In this document: piece by piece, positions 22,094-33,892 of the stretch
How positions within the stretch are numbered: the first letter of the stretch is position 1
How the letters are laid out: each line of letters begins with the position of its first letter
Source of the DNA: Paraconiothyrium sp. Pb-2020
Taxonomy: Eukaryota > Ascomycota > Dothideomycetes > Pleosporales > Didymosphaeriaceae
Assembly (NCBI GenBank): GCA_022419385.1
Contig: JAJUBI010000005.1
Location: 1,922,001-1,986,000 of the forward strand
Direction of reading: 5' to 3'
Length of the DNA stretch: 64,000 nt
Made by a program: the position numbers and the translations under genes
The notes under the pieces: model-generated
The model's database searches: none
What the model was told of the DNA's origin: nothing
What the model saw: only the letters and a program-made list of their open reading frames with translations

Positions 22094-23548
22094 ATGCTTA
22101 GGTCCAGCATGCCACCCAGGTGTCTCTCCCTCTCAGGGACCCTCACCAAGCCTCCCACACTCGCTCGGAGTTCCCAACCGTTGGCGCGCACCTTCACCAG
22201 TACCGCGTCGGTTCTCGCCCACCCACTGGAACGGAGGAAAGGCGGTGACCTCGGATCGCACCTTCCCAAATATGTCATCCCACAGAATGTAAGGATACCA
22301 GAATATCCATACGGTACTTCGGAGCTGTATAAGCAGCAAGACAGGGGTCTATACGGTGGCAAGATGATCCATTTTGGCAATAATGTCTCCAAGAAGACAG
22401 AGACTAAGACACGGCGGTATTGGAAGCCCAACGTGCTCAACAAGGCCCTATACTCTGTGGCTTTGAAAAAAAAGATCAAGTTGCGGGTCACATCGAATGT
22501 GATCAAGCAGATCGATCGCGAGGGCGGACTCGACGAGTACTTGCTCAAGCAGAGCGATAGCCGCATTAAGGAGCTCGGCCCGCTCGGCTGGGCGTTGCGA
22601 TGGACGCTCCTACAGAGACCATCTGTTGTACGGCGAATGCGCTTCGAGGCCGCTGCTCTCGGTGTGCCCCAGGAAGAGATTGATGCGCAGTGGCCCGAGC
22701 CACCCTCCATGGATCTGACCCCCGAAGATCTCGAACGCTTCGATGACGCCGCCCTTGACGCACTCGAATATTTGGAAGGAGGAAAGATGGCCCAGGCTGA
22801 GGAAGCGAAAGCCGACAAAGAGCTCCGACGAACGAAGCATCATATTTCGGTCGATGCTGCTCGGTCTTATAGAGAGATCACTTTTGCGGCGCATAGGTAC
22901 GTCCAGCGCGGAATGGTAGACACTATCGAGCAAGGCATTAAGCTCGCATTCTTGAGGGAGGAGCAGCGGGCAGAGTCGCGCGAGCGCAACTTCGGTCAAC
23001 TCAAAGCCACGGTCGAGGACAAGTACGGCAGAACGTTCGAGGACGATTGGGCGCTCAAGCAGGCAATCGAAAAATACCGCAAGGAGGTGAGGAAGGAAGT
23101 AGCAGAAAAGTTTGGGGGGGATTACAAGGCATACCGTGACCAAAAGAATCCTGAGGGCGCAGCCAAAGTAGCCGCCCCGGTCGCAGGAGCAGAGAGTGAA
23201 GATGCACTGAAGGCCCAACAGAAATCCCTAGCCTTGAAAGAACTCAGCGATTCTGAAAGGGCGCTCTCCGACGAGAACACTCCTGAAGATGAGCGTGTGC
23301 GCGTCTACTCAGCTCTCCAGCGGGCGCAACAGATCATCGCTGCCGAAACGAAGGCAGCCTATATCGAACAATCCTTGGCCAGGTGGGAGCACGGCCATGA
23401 AAACCAGTGGCCACTGAACAGTGTCTCTAGGGAAGAGGGGTTGGGAGAGGCCTGGGAAGAAGTTGCGCAGTCTGAGCAGGGTGGTGGTGCACGAGCATGG
23501 AATGCATTAGCAGACCTGGAGCCAGTACGTGAGAAACTGCGGGTATAG
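22094..23548 (+). CDS. Mitochondrial large-subunit ribosomal protein bL28m (yeast Mrpl24 type)
   Basis: A single exon of 484 aa. I chose the ATG at 22094 because it begins a basic, Ser/Thr-rich mitochondrial presequence (MLRSSMPPRCLSL...TFTSTASVLA); an upstream ATG at 21965 and a downstream one at 22109 are alternatives. The bL28 core follows: GLYGGKMIHFGNNVSKK, TRRYWKPNVLNKALYSVAL, KIKLRVTSNVIKQIDREGGL. A long charged, helical C-terminal extension (residues about 180-484, rich in Glu/Lys/Arg) is usual for fungal homologues. It acts in the mitochondrial ribosome large subunit. Confidence 0.92.
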   Translation: MLRSSMPPRCLSLSGTLTKPPTLARSSQPLARTFTSTASVLAHPLERRKGGDLGSHLPKYVIPQNVRIPEYPYGTSELYKQQDRGLYGGKMIHFGNNVSKKTETKTRRYWKPNVLNKALYSVALKKKIKLRVTSNVIKQIDREGGLDEYLLKQSDSRIKELGPLGWALRWTLLQRPSVVRRMRFEAAALGVPQEEIDAQWPEPPSMDLTPEDLERFDDAALDALEYLEGGKMAQAEEAKADKELRRTKHHISVDAARSYREITFAAHRYVQRGMVDTIEQGIKLAFLREEQRAESRERNFGQLKATVEDKYGRTFEDDWALKQAIEKYRKEVRKEVAEKFGGDYKAYRDQKNPEGAAKVAAPVAGAESEDALKAQQKSLALKELSDSERALSDENTPEDERVRVYSALQRAQQIIAAETKAAYIEQSLARWEHGHENQWPLNSVSREEGLGEAWEEVAQSEQGGGARAWNALADLEPVREKLRV

Positions 23549-23846
23549 CCATGATGTAGGGATCATGTAAATTAGTGTGTCCATTTGTGTAAGAATAACG
23601 GTTCGCGAATCGTAGGCATGACTCGTGGATAAACATCTGTCCTGTACTTGTAGATTTGGTTGTGTTTTATGTTCAATGGTTCAATCTGAATCCTTCCTGG
23701 ACCTTTAGACATCGACCAAAAAGCTTCTACTAACGATCGTCAAATCAATCGCTCCGTCCGTGCTGAGCAATTGCTCGTCGACCGTAACGCAGCCGCTATG
23801 CGTCGATAAGCCTGTACAGGGCCAGTAGATACTTTGCCTGCCTCGC

Positions 23847-24292
23847 CTAAACTCGATCTATTACAACGGCAATCGACGCTTCCAAGGTTAGACTACGTAA
23901 GGGCACTATGAGTATACACATGTTAGTCAAGCTATTAAACCCTGCCGTCACACCGTACATGACCATTCTCTGATGCACTTGCCCTCGGTGGTCAAATCCC
24001 AAACGGCTCTTATAGGTGTACATTGGAAGATCATACCGATAATGTCGGATATATAGAAGATGATAGTTATCCAGATGAGGCTGTGGCAAGTCCAGAACGA
24101 GAAGTCTCGCAGGCCTGGTACAGCGAAGACTTGCAGATACTCCACGACTATGACAACTTTGAGGCCTGCCACAACTACGAAGTAAATGTTGCCGCTGAGA
24201 AAACTGTTGACATGAGGCAAGGTTATAATCGATAACGCGCACAATATCGTACCTTGAGGCTTTCCCGAAGAACGCCGTGACTGACGGTCCAT
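23847..24292 (-). pseudogene. Relic of a second rhodopsin-domain membrane protein
   Basis: One frame (24292 downward) gives hydrophobic helices and the marker IFQCTPIRAVWD followed by GKCI, as in fungal rhodopsin-domain (SAT4-like) proteins. It then hits a stop at 23948. The neighbouring frame continues at the right place with VMYGVTAGFNSLTNMCILIV, the next expected helix, before stopping at 23847. A one-base frameshift therefore splits the domain, and neither the first helices nor the C-terminal half is present. I call it a pseudogene fragment. Confidence 0.6.
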
Positions 24293-25503
24293 TGACTGGT
24301 ACCCACCGGAGAATGCTTCATGCCAAAGAATGTGTATTGTGGAGACCCCGCATAAACGAGCTGTACCATTCAGTATTCAATGGCATACCTATGGCAATGT
24401 GGAACGCTACCCAAGTGCATAAAAGAATGTCTTATGTCGTGGTCAGTCCATACATCAAATTGGGATACAAAAGCTCACAATCGTCGAATTCAAATCTTTT
24501 TAAGATTCTAAATTGGTACAAAACCTGCAAAAGACGAAGAGACTACTCAGAACTAGGAATAAAGCGGTAAATGAATCACTCGCCAGATTTAGAGGTCGGG
24601 TCAAATCTGCTTGCACCTCTAGGGTTTTCATGGCCGGAGATTCTGAGAACGTGCTGTTACTATGTATGTGCTATTCCCATAGCGAAGGCTTTTTCCTACC
24701 TTGCATTGCTAATTCGTACCTAGGTATTAGCATATCAGCATACCCTGCCTCTGGAACGTGGTTTATAAGGGGGGTTTAGCGGTAAGTCTCAAACTGTTTC
24801 ACTGATCTTTGGCTCGAATCTAACCTTGCGCATAGTGAAATTGGTTTGCACATACAGAAAACATCTACATGTCACCTGTTTCCATGGTAGCGACAGCAGC
24901 AATGGCAGCCATGGGCCTTCTTGCTGGTACTCGAACGATAGTCATCCCAACCGGAAAAGGTGGCGGATGTGTTGAGAGCGGCCCTTTCAAGAAGTAAGAC
25001 TTACGCGTACCTAGAGTTCCACTAAAGCTGACAACATTCCATACAAGCAAACATCGGCCCTATCTCGACTGTAATGCAAGACAGCACTGACCTAGTAGCT
25101 GACATCACCGCCTACAACTGTCGCTGTCTGCACCAGTATCTCAGCCCATACACTACAAAGAATTCTTTCACCACAGCGAATCTACTAAACGTAACCACCG
25201 ACGCGGGTTCTGACACTCACAAGTCATTCTGGGCAGAGGTCTAAGGCCGTTACCCCGATGGGTTCCTCGACTTGCACACACCGGGTCACTAACAAAGGGC
25301 GGCGACGCCACTATTGATGAGTTTTTGGATCTGTGGGTAAATGATGAGACTTGGTTAATTCGTAAGACCTTCAACACTTCAGGTGGTACACACCTGTGCT
25401 ACATCTCGCGTGAGGCTGCGCGAATGCAACTTCCAGTCTGTAATCACATTGTATGGCATACAGACTGTCTAGTCTTTATGATTGTATCTGAAGCAAGACC
25501 CGA
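24293..25503. other. Gene-free stretch
   Basis: About 1.2 kb between the rhodopsin-like relic and the SDR gene. Only short open frames without features were seen; no transposon termini were recognised. Confidence 0.4.
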
Positions 25504-26253
25504 CTACCATGGTAGCTCTTCACCATTCCTGTGCCACCATCTTCCACTGTCATCCATTCCCTTGCCCTTCAGCACACTCCACAAATCCTGCACAGCCTGC
25601 TCCGGCTCCACAGCCTGGTTCCCTAGGTCCTCTCCTCCTGCAGTCAGGTTTGTCTTCACGATACCCGGATGTAACAGAACGACCGCGACACCCTTGTGTT
25701 CTAGATCCACAGCCAAGCTTTTGAACATAGCGTTTACCGCCGCCTTAGACGCGCGATATGCATATTGTCCCCCAGAAGAATTATCGGCAATACTGCCCAT
25801 CCTGCTACTCATGACAACCACCTTCGGTTCCTTGGCGAGTAAAACATAAGGAAGCAGCGCTTGCGTCAGTAAAAGCGGTCCATAAGTATTTACACCGAAC
25901 GTTTTTTCTAGCCCCTGCAACGTTACGGCCTCAAGACTGTCCTTTGCAGGTAGAGACATGGCCCCCGCGATGTTGAGCAAAATGTCAATGGGCCGGCGTG
26001 CTATTGTGGCTTTGAAGGTGGTTATAGAAGAGGGCGAGGTCACGTCTAGTTGATGGGTTTCGCAGCCTAGGTCTTGAATTGGGCCGGTGATGGTTATGTC
26101 TGCCGCGATGACAGTGTAGCCCTGTGGTGGATCTGTCAGTATCACAGAAAATTATGTGACTGCAGAGGGATTTTAATGTACCTCACAGACGAGGAGCTTG
26201 GCGAAAGCATGACCAATACCAGAGTTTGCGCCTGTAACTACTGCGATGGGCAT
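25504..26253 (-). CDS. Short-chain dehydrogenase/reductase (SDR)
   Basis: Two exons, 26253-26182 and 26121-25504, with a 59-bp intron (GTACAT...CACAG), give 229 aa. The first exon is only 24 codons but supplies the Rossmann motif TGANSGIG, so a single-exon model would lack the cofactor site. Other SDR marks: LDVTSP (acidic residue of the adenine pocket), NIAG, catalytic YAYRASK (Tyr-x3-Lys) with the preceding VVMSSRMGSI serine, and HPGIVKT. The substrate is unknown; NAD(P)-dependent oxidoreduction is the family role. It stands alone in a gene-poor tract, with no pathway neighbours to suggest a job. Confidence 0.9.
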
Positions 26254-27379
26254 CTTTCGTATCGTGCTTAGAAGTACATGCACATATCTTTAATAGTAAA
26301 ATACATGGGGTGTTCAGTGAAGCCAGGTAGGTTCACGGGTCCACGGGTGATATGTAAGCACGTGCATGTATGACGTATGGTAATCTTACATGGCGAGGGG
26401 TCGACAACCAACGATGTTGTTCTAATTTACTACGGCCCGTGCCGAAAGTAAATTCGTGAGAGTGGCGAGTTCGTTGTACACAACAGTTCATTTGATGATA
26501 TATTAGAAGACCCTAGACATCGACATTTTCCACGTTAGCATGCTTACCTAAGGCCCGGTGGTGATCTACACCACATCTTCTCATAGACGGCTCTTATCCT
26601 ACACGAGATGAACATTATGTCAGAGCGCTGCTAAGACATTTCCAGAAGCTTTCCAGCTATTAGCGAGTAACACAGCGAATCCGACTGGTGACAAACCTTG
26701 CCGGGACCTTTTGGGCCGAATAATGGTTTCAAGCGTCTACAAATTGGTCAGTCAATGAGGACATATACAAAAGGACCTCAAAATCAATCTGAATTTGCCG
26801 TAGACATATCTTGAAAGATCGACGAATCTGCTGTATACTACTGCTTTGGTGACGATGTATAGTACTAAGCTTTGTTGCTGGGTGACAAGGTCACCTGCTG
26901 CCACACATGGACTGTTCTTCCGAATTGGCCATGGTTTCTCGGTGCAAAATCTATCGACCGGACATCTCCCTATTTGTTCAGATTAAGACGAGGCTCGCCT
27001 GCGTATCGAAGTCCAGAAGTTCTTCACTGACTCCTGGCGCATGTGAATAGCGGGCTAGCCAGAGGAGAGGCGAGGCGAGGCGGCATTGAGGCGGAAGGAT
27101 TCGAATGCCAAAGCGGCCTATTGAATTTACAACGAGTTTATCACAACGAACAGGTTGTGTCACGACGAGCATCCGGCTGACTCGTGCGGGAGCTACCTAG
27201 CCAGCCCCTAGTCCGTCGTCTCAAGATTTATATGGGTACATCTCGGACCTAAACAAAAAGGATGAAACTCGCCAGGCCATCATTATCTTGGGTTCTGGGC
27301 AATATCCACGAGCGTATAGGTCGAAGAATTTCAATGTATATACTATACAGGACGGCCAAGTTGTAGCACCAATGGTCTC
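26254..27379. other. Gene-free stretch between SDR and HET genes
   Basis: About 1.1 kb with no supportable gene; it serves as the SDR upstream region and the HET 3' flank. A short G-rich repeat (gaggcgaggcgaggcgg) lies near 27066-27082. Confidence 0.4.
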
Positions 27380-29909
27380 CTACACCAGCCGTACAACTGT
27401 CTCCGCGGCAGGAGTAGCTGTGAGGAAGGTTTTGCCTGTCCAAAAAGCGGGGACATCAGCAACGCCTATGCGGCAGTACCGACCTGGTATGCCTTCCTCA
27501 CACAGCTGGACTAACAGACAGATCAACTGGCCGCTCGGTTTCTTATGTGCTGGAATGCAGAAAGTGCCGCCGTTGCTTTGAATCTTCTCGAAGTCATCGT
27601 GTGGACTATCGAGATAGAGGTTGGAGATGATAGATCTCCCATCATGCCCTGTCACCTTCCAATTGTACCGCACTGTCCTCTCTACACCATCATCTAAGAT
27701 AACTTCATTAGGTGGCCCCAGAACTTTTTCGATCTCCACTTCTAGCAGAGAGCATTTGAGGTCAATATAGCAATCGGAGGCTATAGCACCAAACTTGAAG
27801 TCTTCGTTCAGCGCAGGTCGCACGTGTATCTTTTGCACGGATATCTGTAGGTTGTCCTCATGTACGGTCTCTGCGCACTTAATGCCTTGCGGTGCATCCA
27901 CAGCTGCCCACGAAAAGGTAGGCGCACGCCATTGATCATGATCATCAGCATCGGGGCGTCTCTGAGGATATTTGAATCTCTCATCCTCATATTTAGGCTC
28001 GACATGCCACAGCAATTGGCTAGCCAGGTATTTCTCCCACATACCCGCCACGTATATCAGTTTATCACCTATGCGCTTCGAGGTGAGCTCAGCGATACCG
28101 GCGAGAGCAATGAGCTTGTCTTTCGGCTTCGTCAAACTGGTCCTAGAGTATCTTTCAACTATGCTTTTCCAGTCCTCGTGCGCAGTGTATGCATTCTCTG
28201 TACGCCCGATGGCTAGCGATCGGGGGCCGTATTCACCGGGAATCAGAGCCTTCAAGCGTTTCCGCTCCCCAACAGTACCGGCCCTGAGTTCCATGTGGGA
28301 CACTCCGTAAGGGTGGCTTTCAGCTGCATCGACATGTGGACATTCCCAGGCGATTTGGTCTTTGCAGAAATGTAGCACCCTTGGAGCCAGCAATCGCTCT
28401 TGAAGAACCCATGCACGTCGGTTCACGGGGGCATCATCCACTTGCCGATCCCAAAAGGATGCGTCCTGGATTTTGCATCGTCGGATGAGTGGTTCAAGAC
28501 CGAGATGATGTTTCGGAGTTCTCTCATCCAACGGTCGTGGGATGCCTTCGGTGTTTAAGTTGATCTCGTCTTCCCACAGGTGATGCGGATCGCGACTGAA
28601 ATGCATCCCATGTGTGCTGTCGGATGCGGCGGTCGCTGACAAGTTGCAGTAGGAATTTCGGTAAACGCTATACATCTGCACGGACTCGTGATTCCAATCA
28701 ACTAAGTCGTCTTGAATGATACAGAGAGAGTCTATCCAAATGTAGCGGATCGAAGGACTTAGACGGCGAGCAAAGTGGATCGCCTGGCGAAACGTTGAAG
28801 GGAGTGAGCTCAACGAAATACCCTTCTTGAAGTCCTCTAGATTCTCCTTCGTAAGCTTCGTAAATCTGGCCTTGCCCCAACAGTGACTTAATGTCACATA
28901 ATGTCCGCGCGGTCGTTCCTCCTCATCGCCGAACCTGATAGCTGGCTTGCGGCTTGCGGAGCCGTTGAGTAGCTCTCCTGTGTTTCCCTCTGTTGGAGAA
29001 AATATGTTTGACACACTGTTACTCCGTGAATTTCGCTCTCGATCACCACCAGCCTGGAATGGACGGATCCTGCGTTCTTTCGTGATCACCAAGCGCACCT
29101 GTTCTTCTTTTGGTTTGTCTTTTCTCGCGTTCCTGGGAGTCTCCCTTGATAAAAAATCGAATGGTTTTTCATGGTCGTCATAGGCAGGTAGCTCAATCAA
29201 CCGTGTTGGATAAAAACGTACTCTGCCATCGAAGGTCTCGTTTGGACATTCTGGATGATCAGGCCCGAGACACCTGTTCAACCAAAATCGAGCTAATTGT
29301 AGTACCTATTGTAAATCATTATTTGAATATACTTGTAATGATATCGCAAATACTTACCTCTTCAGAGCCTGTATTGTCGGTCAAGGGCGTGTAGATTTCC
29401 GAGTCAGGCTCGTTTTCTGGGTCAACAGATTAGAGCGCACTTGATAATAATATTTACGGCGACTTACTGGATTTTTCTAGAAGGAATGTCGCCAATCTCT
29501 TCGAATCGGAGTCCACAAGGCGAAAGTCGAGCCGGTAGAGATCATTATCTTGTCCTCCCTGGACCTCGGACAAGAAAGCCCGCACAAATTGTACTTGACG
29601 CTCTGAATCCGTGTGTGCACGTTGATGGAGTTCGAGCAATCGATCAACGTCAGAAGGCGTTCGTAGATTCTTTTGCAGCACTTTCGCTAGCTTTGCGCCT
29701 TGGTATTTCTCTGTTAATTCATCCCATATAATGCGACAGATGCAACAGCTCATGGCAGCCGAGCGCTCCAGGCTGTACAATGTCGGGTGATGGTTGAAAT
29801 GGATGTCGAACGTCCCGCGCCACTCTCGTCCAGTTTGTCCTCGCAGCATACAATAGCAGGTTGTGCAGATCATGTTGGTAGCCGGAGACGGGGCTGAAGT
29901 CTCGACCAT
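27380..29909 (-). CDS. HET-domain (heterokaryon incompatibility) protein
   Basis: Three exons: 29909-29468, 29416-29358 and 29305-27380. Introns of 51 and 52 bp (GTAAGT donors) give 808 aa with all phases closed. The N-terminal 150 residues contain a cysteine-rich start (ICTTCYCML, CCICRIIWDEL), common ahead of HET domains. The HET domain spans roughly residues 290-440, with YVTLSHCWG, FRQAIHFARRL, YIWIDSLCIIQDD and NSYCNLSATAASDS. The C-terminal half has no ankyrin, WD40, TPR or NACHT module I can see and ends RYCRIGVADVPAF. HET proteins trigger cell death after fusion of incompatible hyphae; whether this one takes part is unknown. The surroundings are sparse and accessory, as is usual for HET genes. 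Confidence 0.9.
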
Positions 29910-30670
29910 GTATAAAGACGCATGGTTCAGCCCGGAGGAGTACGCACTCTTATCAATAAAGTGGAGTCGCTAAGGACAATGATCTGGTTGGGTATAGCCT
30001 CATGTGATTTTCCCGAAGAGCCAATCTGCTTAGCTTGCCTCCGGCGCTGTTACAAGGGTTTGCTAAACCCTACAAGTGCTGACTCTTGCTGTAAGAGAAA
30101 ATATTCCGATTAAGTCAAGGTGGATAGCTAATCGCGTTCTTGTAACCGCGCCCTGGATTGCTTGGTAAAGAATACATCCCCCAGGCGTTGCCGCGGAATA
30201 CCTACACCCTATATCGACTAGCAGCGATGCGGCATGGCCCCGAACAGTCCATCCATCAATACTGGCGACTTTGACCCCGCTTCCCATTTTGTGGAAAATT
30301 GTGAACGCCTCAACTGTAATCATTGAGCGTTCATTCCAAACCGGAACTGTTATTTGTGTGCTACGACCATTAAACCTTTTAACCTCAAACACTACAGCCA
30401 CCAATACACCTGTACAACTTGGTGGCTTCAGCTGGAGCCAGGCTGTACATTCGGTCGCTGTCACAGCCTCGTCGACACAGACGTAAGCGGCATCAGCTGC
30501 GCCCCACCGCTCTGACTGGACATATCAGAACGCATGACAGATCGGGGGCCAAACTCGTCATATAATTTCTGACCTTTGTACGTCTTTTCCCGACATCAAT
30601 TAGGCGAGTACCTGGCTGGTGTATATTCATGAATTTAGCAGAAAACACTCCAGTACATCTTGGAACTACC
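29910..30670. other. Intergenic between HET and Nudix genes
   Basis: About 760 bp separating the divergent HET and Nudix genes, so it includes both promoters. A 133-codon minus-strand frame (30464-30063) has no recognisable feature and is not called. Confidence 0.4.
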
Positions 30671-31674
30671 ATGGAAACCTTCGAGCTCCCAGGCTGGGTC
30701 CCGGCAGTTCCTGTTACGCATGATTCCGGGATTACTCAAAGCCAGATCCTCGATTTCCGCGGCTTCGATACCTGGCAGAAAACCCTCAAGTCATCCTTGA
30801 AGCGACAAAAGTTCAGCGACCACGAATTCAATAAAGACCCTTACGAGCTAAAAGGCATCGAGATTCAAAGTTATGACTTAATTGGTAAAGCAGGGACAGA
30901 GAGTCACCGCCCTCTCTTCATCAAACTGAGAGCTAAAGTGGAAAGCCCACAAGGCGACAGCATCCCCGCCGTGGTGTTTCTGAGGGGCGGCAGCGTCGCT
31001 GTGCTCATCATTGTTCGACCAACCGATTCCCTGGATGAGCGCTATGTGATCATGACAGAACAAGCGCGCATACCCGCGGGCAGCCTGAGCTTCATGGAGA
31101 TCCCGGCTGGTAAGTAGTGTCGCAGTACGAGAGTGGGTGTTTCAGCTATCGCAGATGCCTGAACCTTTCAGGTCAGCCTTGAATGTGAGATTTTAGACGC
31201 CCGCAGCCAGGACAACTACTTGTAACCATTCCCCCGATTCGTGATCGTTACGCTGACTTTGTTCCCCCCCGCATTGTAGGTATGATCGACCCGAAAGATG
31301 ATAGTTTCGGCGGCACTGCAGCTCGAGAGCTTGAGGAGGAGGTCGGACTAAAGCTGAAAGAAGAAGATCTGATCAATATGACGGAGCTTGCACTGAAAGG
31401 CCACGAGACCGAAGAACCTCTCCAGAACGCCATGTACCCAAGCCCCGGAGGTTGCGACGAATTCATCAGCATCTATCTGTGGGAGAGGGAGATGGACAGG
31501 ATGCAAATAGACGGTCTGCGAGGAAAGCTCGGGGGCGAGCGATCAGAGCGGGAGCATATTCGCATTAGGCTTCTCAACTATGAGAAGTTACTGCAAGTGG
31601 GTGCGAGAGATGGCAAAACGTTGGCGGCCTGGAGTTTGTATGAGTACCTGAAAAGGACTAGACAAATCAAATAG
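30671..31674 (+). CDS. Nudix hydrolase, ADP-sugar diphosphatase-like
   Basis: Two exons, 30671-31109 and 31280-31674, with a 170-bp intron, give 277 aa. I prefer the ATG at 30671 (context ACCATGG) over one 14 codons upstream. The split glycine at the junction lies directly before the Nudix box, so splicing is needed to make EIPAG-MIDPKDD...ARELEEEVGL. The box has one residue more than the standard spacing and Asp where the first Glu usually stands, as I recall for plant-type ADP-sugar diphosphatases. Other shared blocks are VFLRGGSVAVLII, TEQARIPAGS and PSPGGCDEFISIYL. It would hydrolyse ADP-ribose or ADP-glucose type substrates, with Mg2+ held by the REL-EEE glutamates. Confidence 0.88.
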
Positions 31675-33262
31675 ATCAATACATAGATGACTTGCCGTTC
31701 GCTATCACGGGTGATCTACCACGGAGTAGCGAATACGAGCGGCTACGAGTCATTCGGATACGATATACTTAGTCTCAAGCTGGATACGAGAAATGCCTCG
31801 CAGAAAGTCTTGGCGGATGCAATGGTGACGGCGCTGACACAATAAAAGAAAGAGAGATCTGCTGTGAAGGGATTTGCGAGAGCCTGGTACCGCCGTTGGT
31901 TGTTGAGAAGGTCTTCCACGTCGCCAGCGTTATAATAATTGGTCTCTGCATGGGTGGCATGAGAAGCTGCACAGGAGCAAAGTAGACCTTTTGGCCTCGT
32001 CTGCCACTTTCTGGCTTTGCTCATCTCTATCCGTGACGCGTCCGCGCAGGCATTTACACCCCAGCCTTGCGAAGAAACTGCATACAACCCGTGGGTTTTA
32101 TAGGACACATTTTCCCGCCTCTAGTCTTTTCTTCAAATCTTTGCAACACAAGCAAAACCCCTAAGGAAAGTCCCCAACAATGAGTTCAGTACCCCGGCAG
32201 TACCTTTCGCGTTGCGTAGCGTGGAAACCACAACATCCAAGTAATGCCCGTCCTCCATTTGAGGGTTTTTGAGGCAGACCTCTATTTCGTTCTGGCCTTA
32301 TACGATACCTGTAGGCGTAACTATGCTACCTTCGCTGTCTCCCTTTGTTCGAAAGAGGCCCTCATGAGTAGGCATTGGAATCAGAACGTGGAATTATCTG
32401 TTGATCCAAGAAAAGTGGTAGATTGCTGATGTTGTTCGACTGAAATGTGAAGTTGTGTCGGCTTTATCTGTGAAGTTCCCATGATAGCTTGTACGTGGAA
32501 CGGTCCTTGCGCTCGCATACAAGTTCACCGAAGGCATAAAACCTAATAAGGTGGAATTACGAGAAGTTGGGTGAGCTATGGGGTCCGCCTGGCCCTTATC
32601 CTTCGTGCTGGTATCCGTTACACAAGCAAACACCGCTGGCCCGGCCTCAAATCGATGTTGCCCATGTCGAAAGCCAAGCTAGTACAATTCTTTCTGGGAT
32701 GGTGCAGAAAGGAACAAAATGCATCCATCGAGTTGATGGAGACAAGGCAATACATACTTGCCAGACGAAGAAAGGACAACGTTGCTTAAATGCCGCTCTT
32801 ACTAGCGTAGCACATCTTTTACACTGTTAGTAGTTGAATCCCTGTTCTCGTGAATGCGGGTGCTTCATAGAACCATGGGTGCTCGTCAGTAAGATTGGGC
32901 ATGTAGACATCGGCGTTGCCTTAACAGACACGGAGAAAGACAACCCTGCTGCGGTCACGCGTATGAGCAAGACAGCTATTTACGCAGATATCTAAAATTA
33001 CATGAACCGTGAGTGGTTGCTGATGGTCATGGATGATAGCGGTGTTGATGAAAGGATCGGAATGACGTCCACCTCCGATGCGCTAGCGAGCACTTGGTTC
33101 CGAGCGGCAGATGCGTTCAAACCACGAACTCGCACGCACGACACCGCGGGAAGCGCCCTTCATCCCTTCACAGCTCCAAGAGACTCGGCCTGAAAAACTA
33201 CACGGGCCTCCACAGGTCACATTTGCCAGCCTGTACACTCATCATCAAATTCAGAGCCGAAC
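31675..33262. other. Gene-poor stretch
   Basis: About 1.6 kb with scattered short frames, the longest being a 121-codon minus-strand frame at 32108-31743 with no feature I can name. Nothing is supported as a gene. Confidence 0.4.
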
Positions 33263-33892
33263 ATGCCGGATCCCGCGCAACCTTCAATGGCGAATGTTGC
33301 AACTGCCTGCGCCATCATTGGACTCGTAACTGGATACCTGATCGGGCAAGCAAAGTCACTTGGTCTTTTCGGCGGCAGTCCCATCGCAGCGCCTGCGGCA
33401 CGCGAGGAAAAGGCTTTAGGCTCGGATGAGTCAAGCGATGAAGATGGCAGCACACCGAACGAGTTTCTCGGTCACAGTGAAGAATGCAAGCTCGTGCTCG
33501 TTGTGCGAACAGACCTTGGGATGACGAAAGGCATGCTCCTGTCTCCTCTCCAGGGCTTGCCCTGTTACTAACAGTGTTCCATAGGTAAAATCGGAGCCCA
33601 GTGCGGGCATGCGACGCTCGCGTGCTACAAGCAGTTTCTCCGGCGGTCACCGAATTCAGCGGTCTTGAAACGATGGGAGCGCAGCGGTCAGATGAAGGTC
33701 GCGCTGCAGGTCAAGAGCGAGGAGGAGCTCGAAGTGCTGCAGGCGCAGGCGCTGAGCTTGGGTCTGGTTGCGCAAATCATACACGATGCAGGACGAACAC
33801 AGATCGCGAGTGGCAGCGCGACGGTGCTGGGAATCGGACCGGCTCCGAAGGGCGTCATCGACCAGGTGACGGGCAACCTGAAGCTGCTATGA
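33263..33892 (+). CDS. Peptidyl-tRNA hydrolase 2 (Pth2/Bit1 family), GC-AG intron
   Basis: Two exons, 33263-33530 and 33585-33892, give 191 aa. The intron (54 bp) starts with GC, not GT (AAAG|GCATGC), and ends ATAG, with a good CTAAC branch site at about 33567. No GT donor near the junction restores the conserved join DLGMTKG-KIGAQCGHATLACY. Visible: an N-terminal membrane helix (residues about 9-27, as in mitochondrial outer-membrane-anchored Pth2), an acidic linker, then the PTH2 domain with KLVLVVRTDLGMTKGK, HDAGRTQIASGS and LGIGPAPKGVID at the end. The enzyme frees tRNA from prematurely released peptidyl-tRNA. Confidence 0.92.

Noticed and set aside
30063..30464. 133-codon minus-strand frame between HET and Nudix genes
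   Set aside because: No recognisable features and no support from flanking splice sites.
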